Source: Rhea pennata (taxonomy: Eukaryota > Chordata > Aves > Rheiformes > Rheidae). Taken from it: DNA of 64,000 bases. The notes under the pieces are model-generated. The model was not told the DNA's origin, searched no databases, and saw only the letters and a program-made list of their open reading frames with translations. Of this stretch, positions 47,060 through 60,430 are shown piece by piece. The position numbers and the translations under genes are program-made. How positions within the stretch are numbered: position 1 is the stretch's first letter; each line of letters opens with the position of its first letter. The stretch covers positions 16,460,899 through 16,524,898 of the forward strand of contig NC_084678.1 of assembly GCF_028389875.1 (NCBI RefSeq), in the 5' to 3' direction.

Positions 47060-47400
47060 TGCTGCTAGTTCAGGCTCCTTCCCACTCCCGAAGCCACCCG
47101 AGGCCCACGGGGAGCCAGCAGCGCTGCACCCCGCAGGCTGTTCCCGGCTCGCGTACAGGCAGGACGCTTCAGCTAATTAATCCCCTCTAGAACCCGCATT
47201 AGCATCTCCTCGTAATAACGAGTCACTCCGGATTCCTGATTGCTCATAAACAACCTGCCGGCAGCTTTGGGAGCTTTGAGGCAGGACTCGGGAGCAACAC
47301 GGCCGGGACGAGCTGCCGGCTTCCCCGAGCCCGCGGGACCCGCCAGCACCCCGGCGCGGATCGGCTTCCTCCGCTTCTGCGGCGCCTCTTATTTTATTGC
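47060..47400. promoter_or_regulatory. CpG-rich segment near 47.2 kb
   Basis: CG-rich sequence around 47290-47390 (GCCGGGACGAGCTGCCGGC) directly abuts the AT-rich block at 47.4-48.2 kb. No coding exon recognised. Confidence 0.3.
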
Positions 47401-47439
47401 TGGCAGAAGAGAAAGGAAGACCTTTCTTCATCCCTCATC

Positions 47440-48200
47440 AGGCAAGGGGCAATATTTACGGGACTGCACTGTGATTAAACTGGTCATAATTTGTCCTAGC
47501 TTGCTTTTCCATACGTTTGACAGATATTTATAGTTTCTTGGGTTAAACAGATGCAATAGATCTTCAGCTCTCCAGTGCATTTGCAACTGTACTTAGGGTT
47601 CAATCCTGGGGAGGGATAAGCACCTCCGCTGCCACTGGCTCCAAGGACGGAAAGGACACCCAGCACCATAACAGTGCAGAACCGAGCTCCGAGCCCCCTG
47701 ACACCAAAAAGCCTTTAATTCCCTCCCTCTTTGCAGAAGCTCATGCCTTTAGCTAAACCTTTAAACTTCTTTATATCCTGCTGCTGTAATCTAGTCCTCC
47801 CTCCTGTTATTTAATTCTGAATTTTGCATTAAAAAAAAGCAAAGTTGCCTTCTCTTCTATTCAGTGGCGATATATCCCCCATTCTATTCTCTCATGTATC
47901 CGTGGGATTTTTTTGAGTAAACCCACATGCAATTGGACTTTCTCTGTTTTAAGAAAAGGTAATAAACAGTACCACAAAATCTAGCTCTGTAATTCTGGAA
48001 GCCCTTGACTGTTAATTATAGCTTAATTGTTTTGTACTTCTTGTTAAGTCCTGAACAACCCAGACAGTGATAATCCTTGTCATTAATATATGAACCTTGG
48101 GGCAATATTATTCTAACATCTTAACATTCGCACCTTCTCATTAGAGTATACCATCAAATATGCAGACAAGAAATCAGAGCAGGAATGAAAGAGCTCATTG
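47440..48200. promoter_or_regulatory. AT-rich block with homeodomain-like motifs (possible enhancer)
   Basis: Contains GTTAATTATAGCTTAATTG (48011-48029), TTTAATTC, CATTAATATATG and GATAAT words in a clearly AT-richer stretch beside CpG-rich DNA. This is the composition of many vertebrate conserved noncoding elements, but conservation cannot be judged from one sequence. Confidence 0.25.
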
Positions 48201-49682
48201 GAATACCAAATGTCCTAATCAGAGTTAATGATCGCGCTTCCACTGCGGGAAGAGGCAAGGAAAGAACAACTGCAGAGCTGAGACTGCCACCGCTCTTCAT
48301 ACGGGGGCTTATTCTGAGTATGATCCGTGTATCTTCTCCCCAAAAGAGTATTTGTAGTCCTCCAGCGCTGGTGGCTGCCAGCCCCTTCGCAGAGCAGGGA
48401 AAGACATGATCCGTAGAGGGAATTTCACCACATCACGCCCACCTTGAAAATAACGGCCCTTAGCCATGCTATCCATGGATATGACGGACAGAGTGACTAG
48501 CTGGATGCAATCGGACCAAGGTATGGCACCGGAGTAGCGCTAAGGCATGGCGGGTGAGCTGGTGCCCAGGACGGCCAAGATGCCTCGCGCGTGCTGAGAG
48601 CCACGGAGTCCGATGCCAAGTAATTTCTGCTACCTGAGAAGGCCCGCTATCAATCTGACTCCACTTATTTTGATATAGTGTCTTTGGTATGCTGTCGCTC
48701 AGAACAATTTACAGCCAGAGAGAAAATAACAGCTCTGGGATTTGGTGAATTGAGTCCAGCAGCCTCCTGGAAGAGTGACAGGGCTTTTATACGCAGCTCC
48801 TGTTACCGTGCTGTAACGATTGGGCAATGCATCTCAGCAACTCCACCAGCAGGAGCTCAACACACGGACCAGGCAGGCTTCCTCTCTATCAAACCATGGG
48901 AGCCATGACACCCTTGAACGAGAACTGGCAGCGGTTTGTTTTAAATGCACGGACTAAGCGATCAGCTCGGGGCTGACAGGGCCTCTGCATCCAGTTGGAA
49001 AAGATGCTCTCGCCGCCAGCAACACGCCGTGGGCTCCGTCTGCACAGCGCTGCGATACCGAGCGGAGGACCAGGCATGCTGCCATGCAGACAGCAGCAGA
49101 TCAGCGTCGCAGGCCTAGTACCAGTCCAGCCCCACCAAGGAGTTCATAGCAGGATGCAGAAAAGTCATCACCAGACAGGGACGACCCTCAGCTTCTTCAT
49201 CCCGGCAGAAGCAGCAGATCCTTTTAGGCATGTGAGTGGCGCCAACACAGCGTTCACTGACTTGTTTCCTAGTTTTCTACTTCTGAAAATGCCAGTGGTT
49301 CTGCCCAAGCAAATCACTGCCACTGTACCGAAGCTGGATGTGTATGTGGAGTTGTCCCCCTCCCTCCAGTAGATGGGTTGGGTGGTGCTGTACAAGCCTC
49401 TCCTGCTAATCAGTGGTGTTTTAGCATACCTCATTTAGTCTAGGACAACATCTACTGATTGTTCAGTGGCCCATCAGCACCGACAAGCTGCCTCATGAAA
49501 CTGGTCTTGAAAATATACACGGAGGAAAGGCTGAATCAGGGAGGAAAGCTGGAAACGAGCCAGAACATCAAGTATCCCAAGGCCCAGCAAGGAGATTGAA
49601 AGGGGACATCTCTACTGGACAGACAACACTGAAGAGTTCATGTTCTTGGATCATGTCATGTCCTTTTTTTTCCTTTTAGCAG

Positions 49683-50048
49683 ACAAAAGAGATGCCCAGG
49701 TGCGACTCGGTAACCCTTTTCACCCACAATCTACAACCACCTTCACCCTCACCTCCCTGCTGGCACCCATCCTGCAGCCTCCTCCAGCTGCATATTTGCA
49801 ACCAAAATATGATGCGATGTCCCCACACACCATCTTTCACGGCAAGGCATGCGTTGAGCTATTCAGAAAGCTTAGAGGCCACGATGTTCCAGGCGAATTC
49901 CACTTGCAGCAGACAAAACCCATCCACGAAGCTGTAGTTCTTCGCTGGGACCCGGTGTCCCTGCAGACCTCCAGCAACCACGCTAGAGATAAAGGATGTC
50001 ATTGACGGACGTTGCTTTTCCTTAGCAACTTCACCCACTCTTACCAGG
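49683..50048 (+). other. Exon-like segment with strong acceptor and weak donor
   Basis: The acceptor tract TCCTTTTTTTTCCTTTTAGCAG ends at 49682 (quoted region 49661-49682). A frame is then open to a stop at 50003-50005. A moderate donor CCAG|GTATAC follows about 50048. The frame has no family resemblance. Could be an exon of a noncoding transcript, or chance. Confidence 0.15.
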
Positions 50049-51108
50049 TATACATTTTCAGTTGGCCTTGTATTTACTTTTGCTTTCTCTAAAGCAATAG
50101 GCTTTGGCTTTTATCAGAAAAATCTGCAGGGCATTTATGGTCAATGGCTTCTTAATAATATTTTTAGCATTATGATCCAAAAGGCTCATGTAAAAGGGAA
50201 AAAATAGTAATAATAATAATAAAAAGAGTGGAAACAAACAGAAAAAGTGCCTGCCTTATACGTGGTCTCCTTGGATTGTTTAATAATCCACCAAGTAAAA
50301 GACACCACAGGGGAGAGGTAGGAGCAGCGCTCGCACCTACACCGTGTCTGGGTTTTTAACACACCAGAAAATTGAGGCTATTGATGGTAATCCTCGTACC
50401 CTAATGTTTCTTAACTATCCATATTTACTTATTTTGTTATTATTGCTGTTTGAAAGACCAGCCACTGAGTCCTGAAGCTCAGGGAATGAATACCTCCCGT
50501 GCCGCCCTTCCCACTCGGCCTTTCTGTTCCTCGCAGGAACGCTCGCAGAAATCGAAGGCTGAGCTCCAGCACTGGAGACTTTGCCAAGAGAAACGCTGAA
50601 TCTTTCACATATTGGAAAAATTGGAGCTGAGCCATGCTGGCTCAGTTCACAAGCGTGTCAAATCCGGTGCGAAGCTGGTAGGTTTGGGTGTTTCCAGGGA
50701 GCCCCCACAAAAGTAAAATTGCTTGAAACCAGAGAAGGGAGAAGCACCTACAGGTAATTCTCACCATAAAGCTTCAGGCTCCATCCCCAAATGATCCAGA
50801 CTTTGGTAAAATCATTACGTCTCAGAACAAGAGAAACGCAGGGCGCTTCAGCAAAAGCGTTTCTCAGCCGTACGTATTGCAGCAGCAGCTTGCTGGGAAA
50901 TGGCAGCAAGTTGTTGGTTTTGCGGCAGAGCAATACGTGAACGGGTTCAGTTTGGCCTCCGTCTTTCAAGGCTTTGGATTTTGCCACTGGCATTTTGATC
51001 CTAGTGAAAGAGAATTTTTATAGATTCATTACTCGATGGGCGGGCTGCAGGGAGGCCTGAATGTGCGCAGCGCTACGGCCGATTTCTTTGGTCCTTCACC
51101 TGCTTCAG

Positions 51109-51185
51109 GAGAACCCGGGCAGAAGTAACTAGTTCAGAGACCAAACTATGGCATGTGATGGAGAGGGCTCGTCAAGAAGGGTCAG
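51109..51185 (+). other. Exon-like 77-nt segment with consensus splice sites
   Basis: Acceptor TTTGGTCCTTCACCTGCTTCAG ends at 51108 (quoted region 51087-51108). The donor GTCAG|GTAAGT at 51185|51186 is a full consensus. One frame is open throughout (RTRAEVTSSETKLWHVMERA, then RQEGS). No family is recognised, and 25 open codons is easily reached by chance. Confidence 0.25.
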
Positions 51186-53579
51186 GTAAGTCCACTTGTG
51201 CAGCAGCACAGGCACAAGCATGGTCACACCTCCAGGAGCCACAGCAACACCTCGTTCTTCGCGGCAGGAGAAGCGTCAGAACTGAATATCTGCAAACAGC
51301 CAAAAGTCATTGCAGTTTGCTTGTCAGCCCGGGAGCGGATACTGAGATCTGGGATACTGAGACCCGAAGAGTTTGCTGTTATTTTATAGGGCCCGGAAGG
51401 GACATTGAAATTTTCATTGCTCTTTTGATTCATAATACAGTTCCCATGGGAAGAGCACGCAGCTATGCGCAAATAAAGTTTACTGCAGCTGATTTGTCCC
51501 CCGATCATCATAAAAGTCCTGCAGACAACACAACTTGCAGCACCTTATATCATGAGACTGCTTCTGGTAACTTTTAATGTTTCAAATATTTCAAGTGTAG
51601 CATCCCTTAGCCTGGAATTGAAGATGCGAATGTAAGGGATAATGAAGAAAAAGGTCACTTTTCGGGGGGAAATAACTTTTTAAGCTTTCCTTGGCAGAGT
51701 TGTCTGTCATTTGTACTGTACTAAGCAAGCAAGGCATTGTGTTACAGGGACCTTTTAGGAAAATTGAAATGCGACTGCTATTCCAGCTCTCTGCTGCACC
51801 GAAAGCTGATACCGTTACTTAATAATGAGCTTAAAGGATTTCACAATTTCATTACAAGCCCCTCCATATCTGGATGTCACCCCAGTCTCAGTCACAGGTA
51901 CATGCCAGAGTCACGTCACGCAATTGAAAAGGGGAACATTAATTTGCAAATTGAACGAAAGCCCAGAAATATGTCGCGAATAACTCTCCCAAGGCCGGCT
52001 GCCGGTGCGGCTCAGCAGAGAAGGAGCTAAACAGGCTGCTCTAGCACGTCCCTTCGGCTCTGCCCAGGCTGCTGGTGCTTCACACGCGCGTGTGAACAAG
52101 GACATACTGCAAAACAGGTTCGGTTTGGTTTTGCAACGTTCTGGTCTATCCGTCCAGGAGAGCTGCTGCTCTTCCTCCCACGGAGACACCCCCTGAAGAA
52201 CCGGCGCTTCCTGGCGGGTGCAGGTGTGACATCCCAAAACGCACATCCCTAACCCTGCGCGCGGGGCCCAGCAGCAGAGCAGACGGTCGTTGCTAATCCA
52301 TTCCTCGCCTGCTGCCGAGGAGACAAATCTCCTTCCCAGGGAGTTTTACCAGCTTGTTTTTCAGCAGTTGATTCTCCAGGAAAAATAAAAATAAAATCCA
52401 AAGAGCAGTCAATATCCTAAGGGAAGACTGGAACAAAAAACCAGAGAGGGTAACAGTAAAGCTGGGTCCCCTAAGGGGCAGGAGCTGTTGCCGAGACCTA
52501 GAGCTCAGGTTTCTCATGGAGACAGACGGACCACGCAGGGCTGGGAGCCCCCACCCAAGCACAGCCTTGCTCAGCCATGGGACAGCCAAAGGGCTTTCAC
52601 CTCCTGTTCCTGGGAGAAATTGTTCGTTGAACTCAAGACCAGAGCAAATCACCAGGATCTCCATGGGATCTTCGGGGATTACTTTGCCCTCATCCCTTGG
52701 CAGTTTTACGGAGTAACCTGCCTCCCCAAGAGAAAACCACCTCTGTGGCTCTTTCTGTGGTCCCCTTGAGCTTCATTTCCACCCTTCACAGAAACGCTGG
52801 TGAAGTCTAATGATTCCCCAGGGATCCCAACACGAAACCGTTTTCTATAAACGGCTCCTAATTGGCATCTTCACAGCCTGAGGCTCTCATTAGAGACCAA
52901 GACCCGCTGGAAGCTGCTAGGACAGAATGGTGCTAGGACAAGCTACGTGCCAGCACTGCCCACCAGCACGCAGCAGAGTGCCGAGAAAACCACTACAGGG
53001 CTGATCAGGCATTAAATTACCCGCAGGGCAGCCTGCTCCCTCATCAGCCTCTGGGAAAATCCAGCGGCAAGGACAGCTGTGAGCCTCCATGACCAATCTC
53101 CACCTTCCTTCCCACCCAGCAGCTCTTTCCCACTCTTGGGTATCTTCCATTTGCTAAAGTTCACCCTCTCCTGCAGGCACTGGCAGCCAGACACGGCTCA
53201 GAGCTTCGTTCTGGGAAAATGTGCCCATTTAAGACTACAATTTCATATTCGTACTGAGCTTTCATGTGAAGAAGTGAAACCCTCTTAACTCAACTTTTGC
53301 CGTAGAAGGTTATATGATATTTCAGTATCAGATGAGGCTCATATGGAAACAGAACTATTTTCTTCTACTTCTCAGTGTTGTTCACTAAGCGTCTCAAACC
53401 ATTTCACAGCCATCAATTCAACCCAGTCGTCTAGGGTGACCCAAGGCAGAGACATGATGAAACGCAGCAGAACCAGGAGGCTCCGGCACGCTCTCTCCTC
53501 CAGCCTGGGTCTCCATCAGACAACGCTGCCTTCATCGCACGGACATCACGCGCTCCGAGCGGGATTCACTCAACTTTGA

Positions 53580-53770
53580 GAAATCAAAGGGGGAACTAGC
53601 GCGGGTCGGTGCCCCGCTCTGCGGCCTGGCGGAGCCGGTGCCAGGCCAGCCCCGCGCACCACGCGTCCCCCGCGCCGCGCCGCGCACGCCTCCGACGCCG
53701 CACTGCCGCGCACCGGCGCTAACGCGGAGCTCAAAGCAGCGCGGCTCGCGCTCACGGCGAGGGGTCTGAC
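53580..53770. promoter_or_regulatory. CpG islet near 53.7 kb
   Basis: Very CG-dense core (CCCCGCGCCGCGCCGCGCAC near 53670) in a stretch of less than 200 bp. Both strands have GC-driven open frames without domains. Confidence 0.4.
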
Positions 53771-54269
53771 ACGCCGGCATTCGCAATTTCCCCGAGTCTA
53801 GCGATTTGCCTGCGAGGTGCAAGACGAGTTATCAACGCTTACAGATAACCAGCAGTTTGCAATTGCCGCAGTAATTGCATAGAGAGGTTAGAAGCTTAAT
53901 TGAATATCTGCTTTTCTAAATGCAGATGTACGCCAAGTTTGGTTTGCTTGATTTTTTTTTGTGTTTTGGGGAATGAGGACTCTTCATGCCCCTACACAGC
54001 CATTAGCATCTGCTGGGAGTCTCTTGTTTACACTTGTGAAACTCCTCCAGATGAGGAGCAGGACGTATCCCGCAGGCTGCTCCCACCGCCAGCGTCTGGC
54101 TCTGGTAATTGCAGGACACAGAGAGTTTGCCCAATTAGCTAATTCTGTTAATTCAAAACATCTCAGCAAGGCATATGAGAAGATGTAATTTGACCTGCCC
54201 TCACTTACTCCAGTGACTCATACACTGAATTCGTTGCTTTGTTTTTCAGGGATATATGAAATAAAGAGC

Positions 54270-54810
54270 TATCAGAGGAAAATACCAGGGGGGGAGCGTG
54301 CGAGCCCGGGACAGCCCCCCGGGCCCAGGGAGAGGCGGGGGTTACTCCTGCACTCCCCCAAAGACGTTCCCATCTCGGCCGCCCCGGGAGCCCTGCTGAT
54401 TTCAGCAAAATATACTCAACAGCTTCGATTGCTGTCTCGAACCCCTCTGAGGTTTGAGACGTTAGAAAAATAGGTGAAACTCAAGAGAAAAATTTTAATA
54501 GGCAACTTCCTCTGGTGTCCGCGAGGAGGTCACGTCGCTGGCGGAGGCGCGCGTCTCGGGCCCCCATCCTCGCCGCGCGCCGAGCGGCAGTGCTTGCGTT
54601 ATCCCGCTGCCAATTTTTTCCTCCGCGATGAGCACCTGGACATGGAGATGGCCGTCCACCAAAGGAACCCCCTTGAAAGCTCTCCTTTTGGCTTCAGAGC
54701 AGAGCTAACCACGCTCGTCCCCGTACGCTCCCCGGCTCTCCTTCAGCCGGGCCAGCTCATAAAGCAATTTCTGCACAGCCTCGCTCGCTGGCACGCTGAG
54801 CCGGGAGCGT
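54270..54810. promoter_or_regulatory. CpG-rich segment, 54.3-54.8 kb
   Basis: Two CG-rich cores (about 54290-54390 and 54520-54600) separated by AT-rich DNA. No recognised exon. Confidence 0.3.
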
Positions 54811-55719
54811 GGCGACATCACCGAGCCAAGGAGCAGATCTGAGATCCTGTGCCGATAGCAGAGACAAAACTTCAGAGCCGGCAGCTATCCAAACGACTGC
54901 TTTCATCTGCCTCGGGAGAGGCTTGGAATTTAAATCAGGTATTCCAGCCTGCGCCTGCTTTATAGCTGTAACTGCATCAAAGAGCATCTCCCGCCTGCTA
55001 CAGCAAACGTCGAGCATGAAGAATTGCTAAAAGAAAATTCAGGTGGAATTAGAGTCAGAAGCCAACGCACGTAAAAATAGCGCAGGCAAAGGTAGCTTTT
55101 CCGTACTCACATTTCTCACGCTCTGGCTGCACAGTACATAAGCAGTGAGCAAAGACTCCAGGAGGGGAAGATTTCATCAGGCTGCCTAACCTGCCGCCTT
55201 CCTAGCACTATCCTATTTATTAAAATACTCTGCAGGTTCAGCAAATTAGGAGAGCAACAAGGAGTCGGGGTGGGTGCGAGTAACTGATGCCTCCAGCTTG
55301 CTGATTTACTAACTGGTTCCACGCAACTGACCCCTCCTTTCCCTAACGGCTGCTTTGGGGCCTCCAACGTTTATTTTTCAGAAATATCCAGCAATTTTCT
55401 TGGCATCTAAAGAGAAACACAAGATTCGTGTTGGTTGTTTTGTTTTTGCAGCTTCACAGAAACATAGTTTAATTCACAGAGCCACATTAAAATAACCTCT
55501 TTGAGGGTCATGAGTTACTTGAAGGTGTGAAGTTATTAACATTAACAGCTGTTTATCAGCCCTTAAAAAGAAAACGTGTTCCTGGTGATGAACTCATCCC
55601 TCCAGGATGAGCCAGGACATCCCTCGTTCACCTTGTCAGTGCCAGTTCAGTCAAATCGCTAACGGCTTCAGGAAAGCATCCTCCGCAAATTAAACGGATT
55701 TCATTAAGCCAAGTTGACA

Positions 55720-56350
55720 GGAAGAAAAGCGGAGAAAACCCTGGCTCCCGTCCGGGGAACCTCCCTTGGCAGCTCCCCACCCGGGGCATCGTCAGCTCCT
55801 AGCGAAACACAAGCACGCAGGGAAGGAGCACGTGGAGCCCGGCGCCTGGTTTCGCCACCAGCGCGGCACGCGGGTAGCTCACGGCTGGTTTTTCCCCAGC
55901 TGCACAGGAAAACTTCGTCCGGTAACGCAGCAGGAAAGGAGGAGGAGAGGCCGGAGCAGCATTGGAAGGGCCACAAAACCGCGTTGCACCTCGGCTTTCC
56001 CGCAGCTCGCAGAGGGGACCGGAAAACAGCGCGGAGGAAGGGAAGGAGTCACTCCCGCGCCGCGAGGGTCGGCGAGCGAGAGCTGCTCTCGCTGCTAATT
56101 GCTCTTGGAGAGGAAGATTTTTAATAAAAAAGAAATAAGCCCTGGAGGGTTTAAGCATGGTATCCTTGAAGCGCACGGCCCAAGGCCGTCATCCAGGAGG
56201 ACACGCGGCGTTTGGGTCCACGGGAACCGCCGGCTGCTCCGCAGAAGCTGAAGGTCGGGGGGCTGGAGCCCTGCGGCCGGCGCCAGCCACGGCCTCTCCG
56301 GCAGAGGATGGGGAGGGATTTTCCTCTGCAGAAGGGCGCACGGAGCCGGG
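55720..56350. promoter_or_regulatory. CpG-rich segment, 55.7-56.35 kb
   Basis: CG-dense cores at about 55740-55900, 55980-56090 and 56190-56300. Open frames on both strands (up to about 140 codons) show no domain and overlap each other. Confidence 0.35.
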
Positions 56351-57019
56351 GACTCACTGCATTTCTCCAAGACGTTTCTCCAGGCTGGAGCAGCCTCCTC
56401 GCCTTCACCCGGCTCCCCCCCACCTCCATAAAACTAATCACGTTGCCAGGACTCCCGGTCCTGCTCCAAGCACTGAATTATTTTGCAGTTTTTTGCACAC
56501 ACGCCATTGGGGTGGAAACCTCAATTTTCATCAGGAAGGAGGGAAAACACCTCAATTTCATCATGGCTTTTCTCACTGAAAGGTGCATTTTAACCACCAT
56601 GCTTGCGAGGAGCAACCGGAGGCAGCGACAAAGCACGTCAGGCGCAAACCCAGCTTTACCCAAAGTTGTCGGAAGCCGTTTCAGGATGCCGGCGAGCTGG
56701 CATCATCCCAGCATGCAATTTTCCAGCTGGGAAAAATAAAGGAGAAAATTTCTTCCTCTCCACAATTTGGGCTGCCATATTTCCCATGTCCCGACGCGAT
56801 CGCTGTCCATCCTGCTTGCAAGGCGTGGAGACATAAGGAGGGGTTGCAATGGCAAATGTCGTGCAAGAAGAGTTAAAATTCAGTTTGGGAGACGGCAGCA
56901 GCAGGGGAAGGCGCTGCCAAGCACGATACGGGGCGAGGAGCTCACGCCTGCTCTCCAGCCCAGATCCAGCAGGCCTTTTCCACGATTAGCTTTCCCTTCT
57001 GTCGCCTTGGCGAGCTCAA

Positions 57020-57290
57020 AGAGACACATTGCGCGAGAAATCTGGGACGAGACCCCCCGGGCTCACATCCAGCACAGACGGAGGAGCCTCGCCGCCCAGA
57101 TCACCACGCTCCTAATTTTCCAAATAACGATTTTCCTCCCCTCCGGCCAGGGGGGGACACGAAACACCGGGTCCGCCTGGGCCTTGGCAGCCTCTCGCCG
57201 TTGCTCGTACGCTCCCATGCGCTGCTGTTATGCGAAGTTCTTAATTACCGAAGGCGGTGGCGGTGCATCCTCGGCTCGTCTCCGTGCTGA
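57020..57290. promoter_or_regulatory. CpG-rich segment near 57.2 kb
   Basis: Moderately CG-dense. The 184-codon plus frame at 56767-57321 runs through it but has no recognisable family or codon pattern. Confidence 0.25.
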
Positions 57291-58119
57291 GTGTTTGCTG
57301 TTCTCAAGGATTAATGTCTAATATGCAAGTAATTTCGAAATTTCTAAAGTACTGGGTGTGTCGCTGGGAGCAAGGTGTCACTAAATAGAAAGCGTATCGC
57401 CGCGTGGATTTCAATCAGCGCTGAGCCATTTAACTTGCAAAATACCGGTTGCAGCTCTTGACAGGATGGAAACGTCTCCTTTCGTGCGAAACACCGAGCT
57501 CGGCTCTCTCCCCCGGAGATGCTGTTGTCAGTCAGTGTGATTCCAGGAGGCATTGTTATTGCTAAACACTGTCTTCTGCTATTTCTGGAAGAAAAAGCAG
57601 ACTTTCCATAGGACTCTGCGATCACGCAGTAGCTCTGTGCTGTTTCATTTACAGCTACTGGCACAACGTTGACTGGGGCCGCCGGGACGAGGCGACGAGG
57701 CTCGCGCCAGCCTGCACATCAGCCTGCAATGAAGGAAAAGCTGGTGAAGCTCCCCGAAAACTGGGATTTCTGGTCCCCGAAGGCCTTATAAGGAGAAAGC
57801 GGTGAGAAGGGAGCTACAGAAGCACAGCCACGATGGGGGCTGAGCCCACGGATTAGGCCTAAATACTGCTCAGTTTGTGTTTCCAGCCATAACAGCAACA
57901 ACAAGAGGATCCAAGACTCTCTCCAAAACAAAACTCAATTGTTTATTTCCTGGTTTGGAGAAAACAAAGGATTCTCTGGCTAGAGGTAAACCAACAAAAA
58001 AGTTGTTTTCAGAATAAAGTTTGGGATTCTCCACTGTAAAAGCTCCACTTTGCTGGCAGCATCCTCCATCAAGCCATAGCTCCTGCATGGTCACGCACCG
58101 CCTAGGACATCGCTCGCTG

Positions 58120-58460
58120 CCAAAAGGCCCCTCCATCCTGTGACCCTCGGCCCTTCTGCCACCTCGGCTCACGCCTCGGCGCCGCAGAGCCCGCGCGAGG
58201 AGCTCCCAGCGGTTCCCGAGGTCTTTGGCTGCAGATCACAACCGCATCTTCCCCCATTGCTGCAGGCAACCATCTGATAAGAGATTCGTTCGCATCCTAG
58301 GAGCGCCTTGACTTCTGCACGGGTCGGATCTACGCCCGCGGAGAACGCTTCTGGGAGCGCTCCTTATCCGCCGCTGAACGCGCAGGCTGCAGAGCGAGCC
58401 CGGCTCCTGCGCGGCGCGGCGCGGCGGCGCTCCTGCCGATAGCGGCACAGGCACGGTTCG
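58120..58460. promoter_or_regulatory. CpG islet near 58.4 kb
   Basis: CG-dense core at 58400-58445 (GCGCGGCGCGGCGCGGCGGC). No coding exon recognised. Confidence 0.35.
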
Positions 58461-59359
58461 GAGCGTGATAACCAGGCAGGACACGGCTGATTTGCATTTC
58501 TATGGCCTCGTTTGGATCAACTTACACACTGCGTCCATGCTGATAAGTGTGTGTGCACCCACGCGCGACTCTGACGCCCCTGCTGCCCTCCGCTTCCTTC
58601 AGTCGCACCGTCAAAGAGACGGAGCTCAGCCCCAAGAGCCCCGAGCGATCTCCAGAAGCAGCACCAGGACAACTTCGTTAGAATCTAAGAAAAGCATCCA
58701 ATGCCAAGCTGGATGGCAAAAGCCAAGGGCCTGCTCCTAGTGCCTGAAGGGTCTCGTGGATTAGCTGGAACCGCTGTTCGCTCAGTGGAAAACCACTTCT
58801 TCCCTGGTCCCGGCCAGCTCTGGCCAGGTGAGGCTCCGCACAACCCAACTGCCCTCAACAGGGCCCCCCATGCAATAACACCCTTTTCCACTCTCCACCC
58901 TCTCCTGCCTCAGAAATATCTTACTTAGGAAGAAAAGAAAAAAAAGAAGAAGAAAAAAAAAAATCCCAGGACTTGTGGGCCCCCAGAAGCACAAGGATCC
59001 TTCCTGGTGTTTCCCACAGCCCCACCGTGGCCGCTGGGAGCAGATGAGGATTCCCCCATCTCACCAGGAGCGGGGCTGAGCCCCCTGCAGCCGGGCCGGC
59101 ACGGACGGCGACAGGCCACGGCTCGCTGGAGACCGAGCGGGGGAGCTGATGCCTCCTTCTGCCCTGCCCTGCCCTTCCACCAAGCTGCGAATCTCCCAAA
59201 GGAGCTGAAGCAACAGTTCTCTAGGCAGTATCAGTGCAAGCTTTAGGAAAAGAGAAAAAGAAATCAGATCTGGCAACTCAGGAGCTCCGAAACTCAGTAT
59301 TAAAAGTGTTTGGCTGGAGAAGGGTCAAAGAAAAACATCCCCCCAAGCAGGCACCCAGG

Positions 59360-59880
59360 GAATAGCTGGCCTGGGCGAGCGCTCACAGCTCGCCGTCCCC
59401 ACCGCAGCCGCAGCGGGGTCAGGAGCGGCACGCGCTTATCTCGCCCTCTCCCCGGAGGGTAAGTTTGCCAAGAAGTCGAGACCTCGTAGACCGTCTGGAG
59501 CAAAACTGCCCCGAGCTGAGGAGTCCTCTGTGTTTGCACTGAGCAGCTCCTGCAAAAACCTGGCAGCCTCGGCAGCCCTCGCCTCTTCTCGACGTACCCG
59601 TCGGCGCGAAACGGGCCGCGAAGGTCACGGCCACGCTACGGCCAGGCAGACGGCAGCTCGCCGCTGCGCGCCGGCACCACCCGCAGCCAGCGCCGCCCTC
59701 CCCGGGCGCGAGCTGGAACGCAGTGGTTTCCCGAAGCACGCGGGAGCACGTAGTCACCGAGAACCGCCAGCACCCGCCGGCCCGCGGGGAGCTCGCGTCG
59801 CTCCGAGGTGCTTCTCCTCCCTCCCGCGTCCCCGCGCGGGTCCGTCCCCCTTCTCTCCCTTTCTGCCCGTCACGTTCAGC
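59360..59880. promoter_or_regulatory. CpG island near 59.6 kb
   Basis: One of the longest CG-dense stretches in the right half, with cores near 59600-59720 and 59770-59860. Overlapping frames on both strands (167 and 119 codons) are typical of stop-poor GC-rich DNA. Confidence 0.45.
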
Positions 59881-60169
59881 CAAAGTTAATGAAAAGAAAC
59901 AGGTTCCCCAGCTGTTCCTCACTCGAGTGTGTTCAGGGACTTAAGAATCCAATTAAAAGTGCTTTGGTCCAGCTCTGCTGAGCCCCATTTGCATCGTACT
60001 GGAATATTTGCTTTAATTATCTTTGTGCTTTATTCTTCTCTGCTTCCTCTAAGATCTGCCCATCTGCGAATTGGCAAAAGAGGTACTTTCTACAACAACG
60101 CACTCAAATTACTATTCTGCTTTATGTTTGCATAATTCGCTCTCGTTAGAATAAACCGTCGATAGTTTC

Positions 60170-60430
60170 CTAAGGCTCCGGCTGCCCACGCTGAAGCGCG
60201 CGGTCGCCCCCGAGCCCCCCTCGGAGCCGGTCCCAGCAGACCTGGCACCACAGCCTCCAAAAGGGGGGCACCAGGGCCAAGCGCCCCCCCCCCCCCCGGA
60301 GACCCCCTCTGCGGGCTCCTCGGTTTGGCCAGGTCGGGTCGGCACGGAGCCCGCAGGAAAGGCTCCGGAGCAGATGGCTCCGGCGATCCCCGGCGCGAGC
60401 AGCAGCCCCGTCCCCCGGGGGCAGAGGCCA
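60170..60430. promoter_or_regulatory. CpG islet near 60.3 kb
   Basis: CG-rich DNA on both sides of a C14 run at 60284-60297. The 191-codon minus frame across it has no domain. Confidence 0.3.

Larger units (their letters stand above)
48201..53579. other. Unassigned sequence, 48.2-53.6 kb
   Basis: No recognised gene. It includes two exon-like segments with plausible splice signals (49683-50048 and 51109-51185) listed separately, and a TAA-type microsatellite near 50207-50222. Confidence 0.5.

Noticed and set aside
56767..57321. 184-codon plus frame
   Set aside because: No domain or conserved pattern; likely a chance frame in GC-rich DNA.
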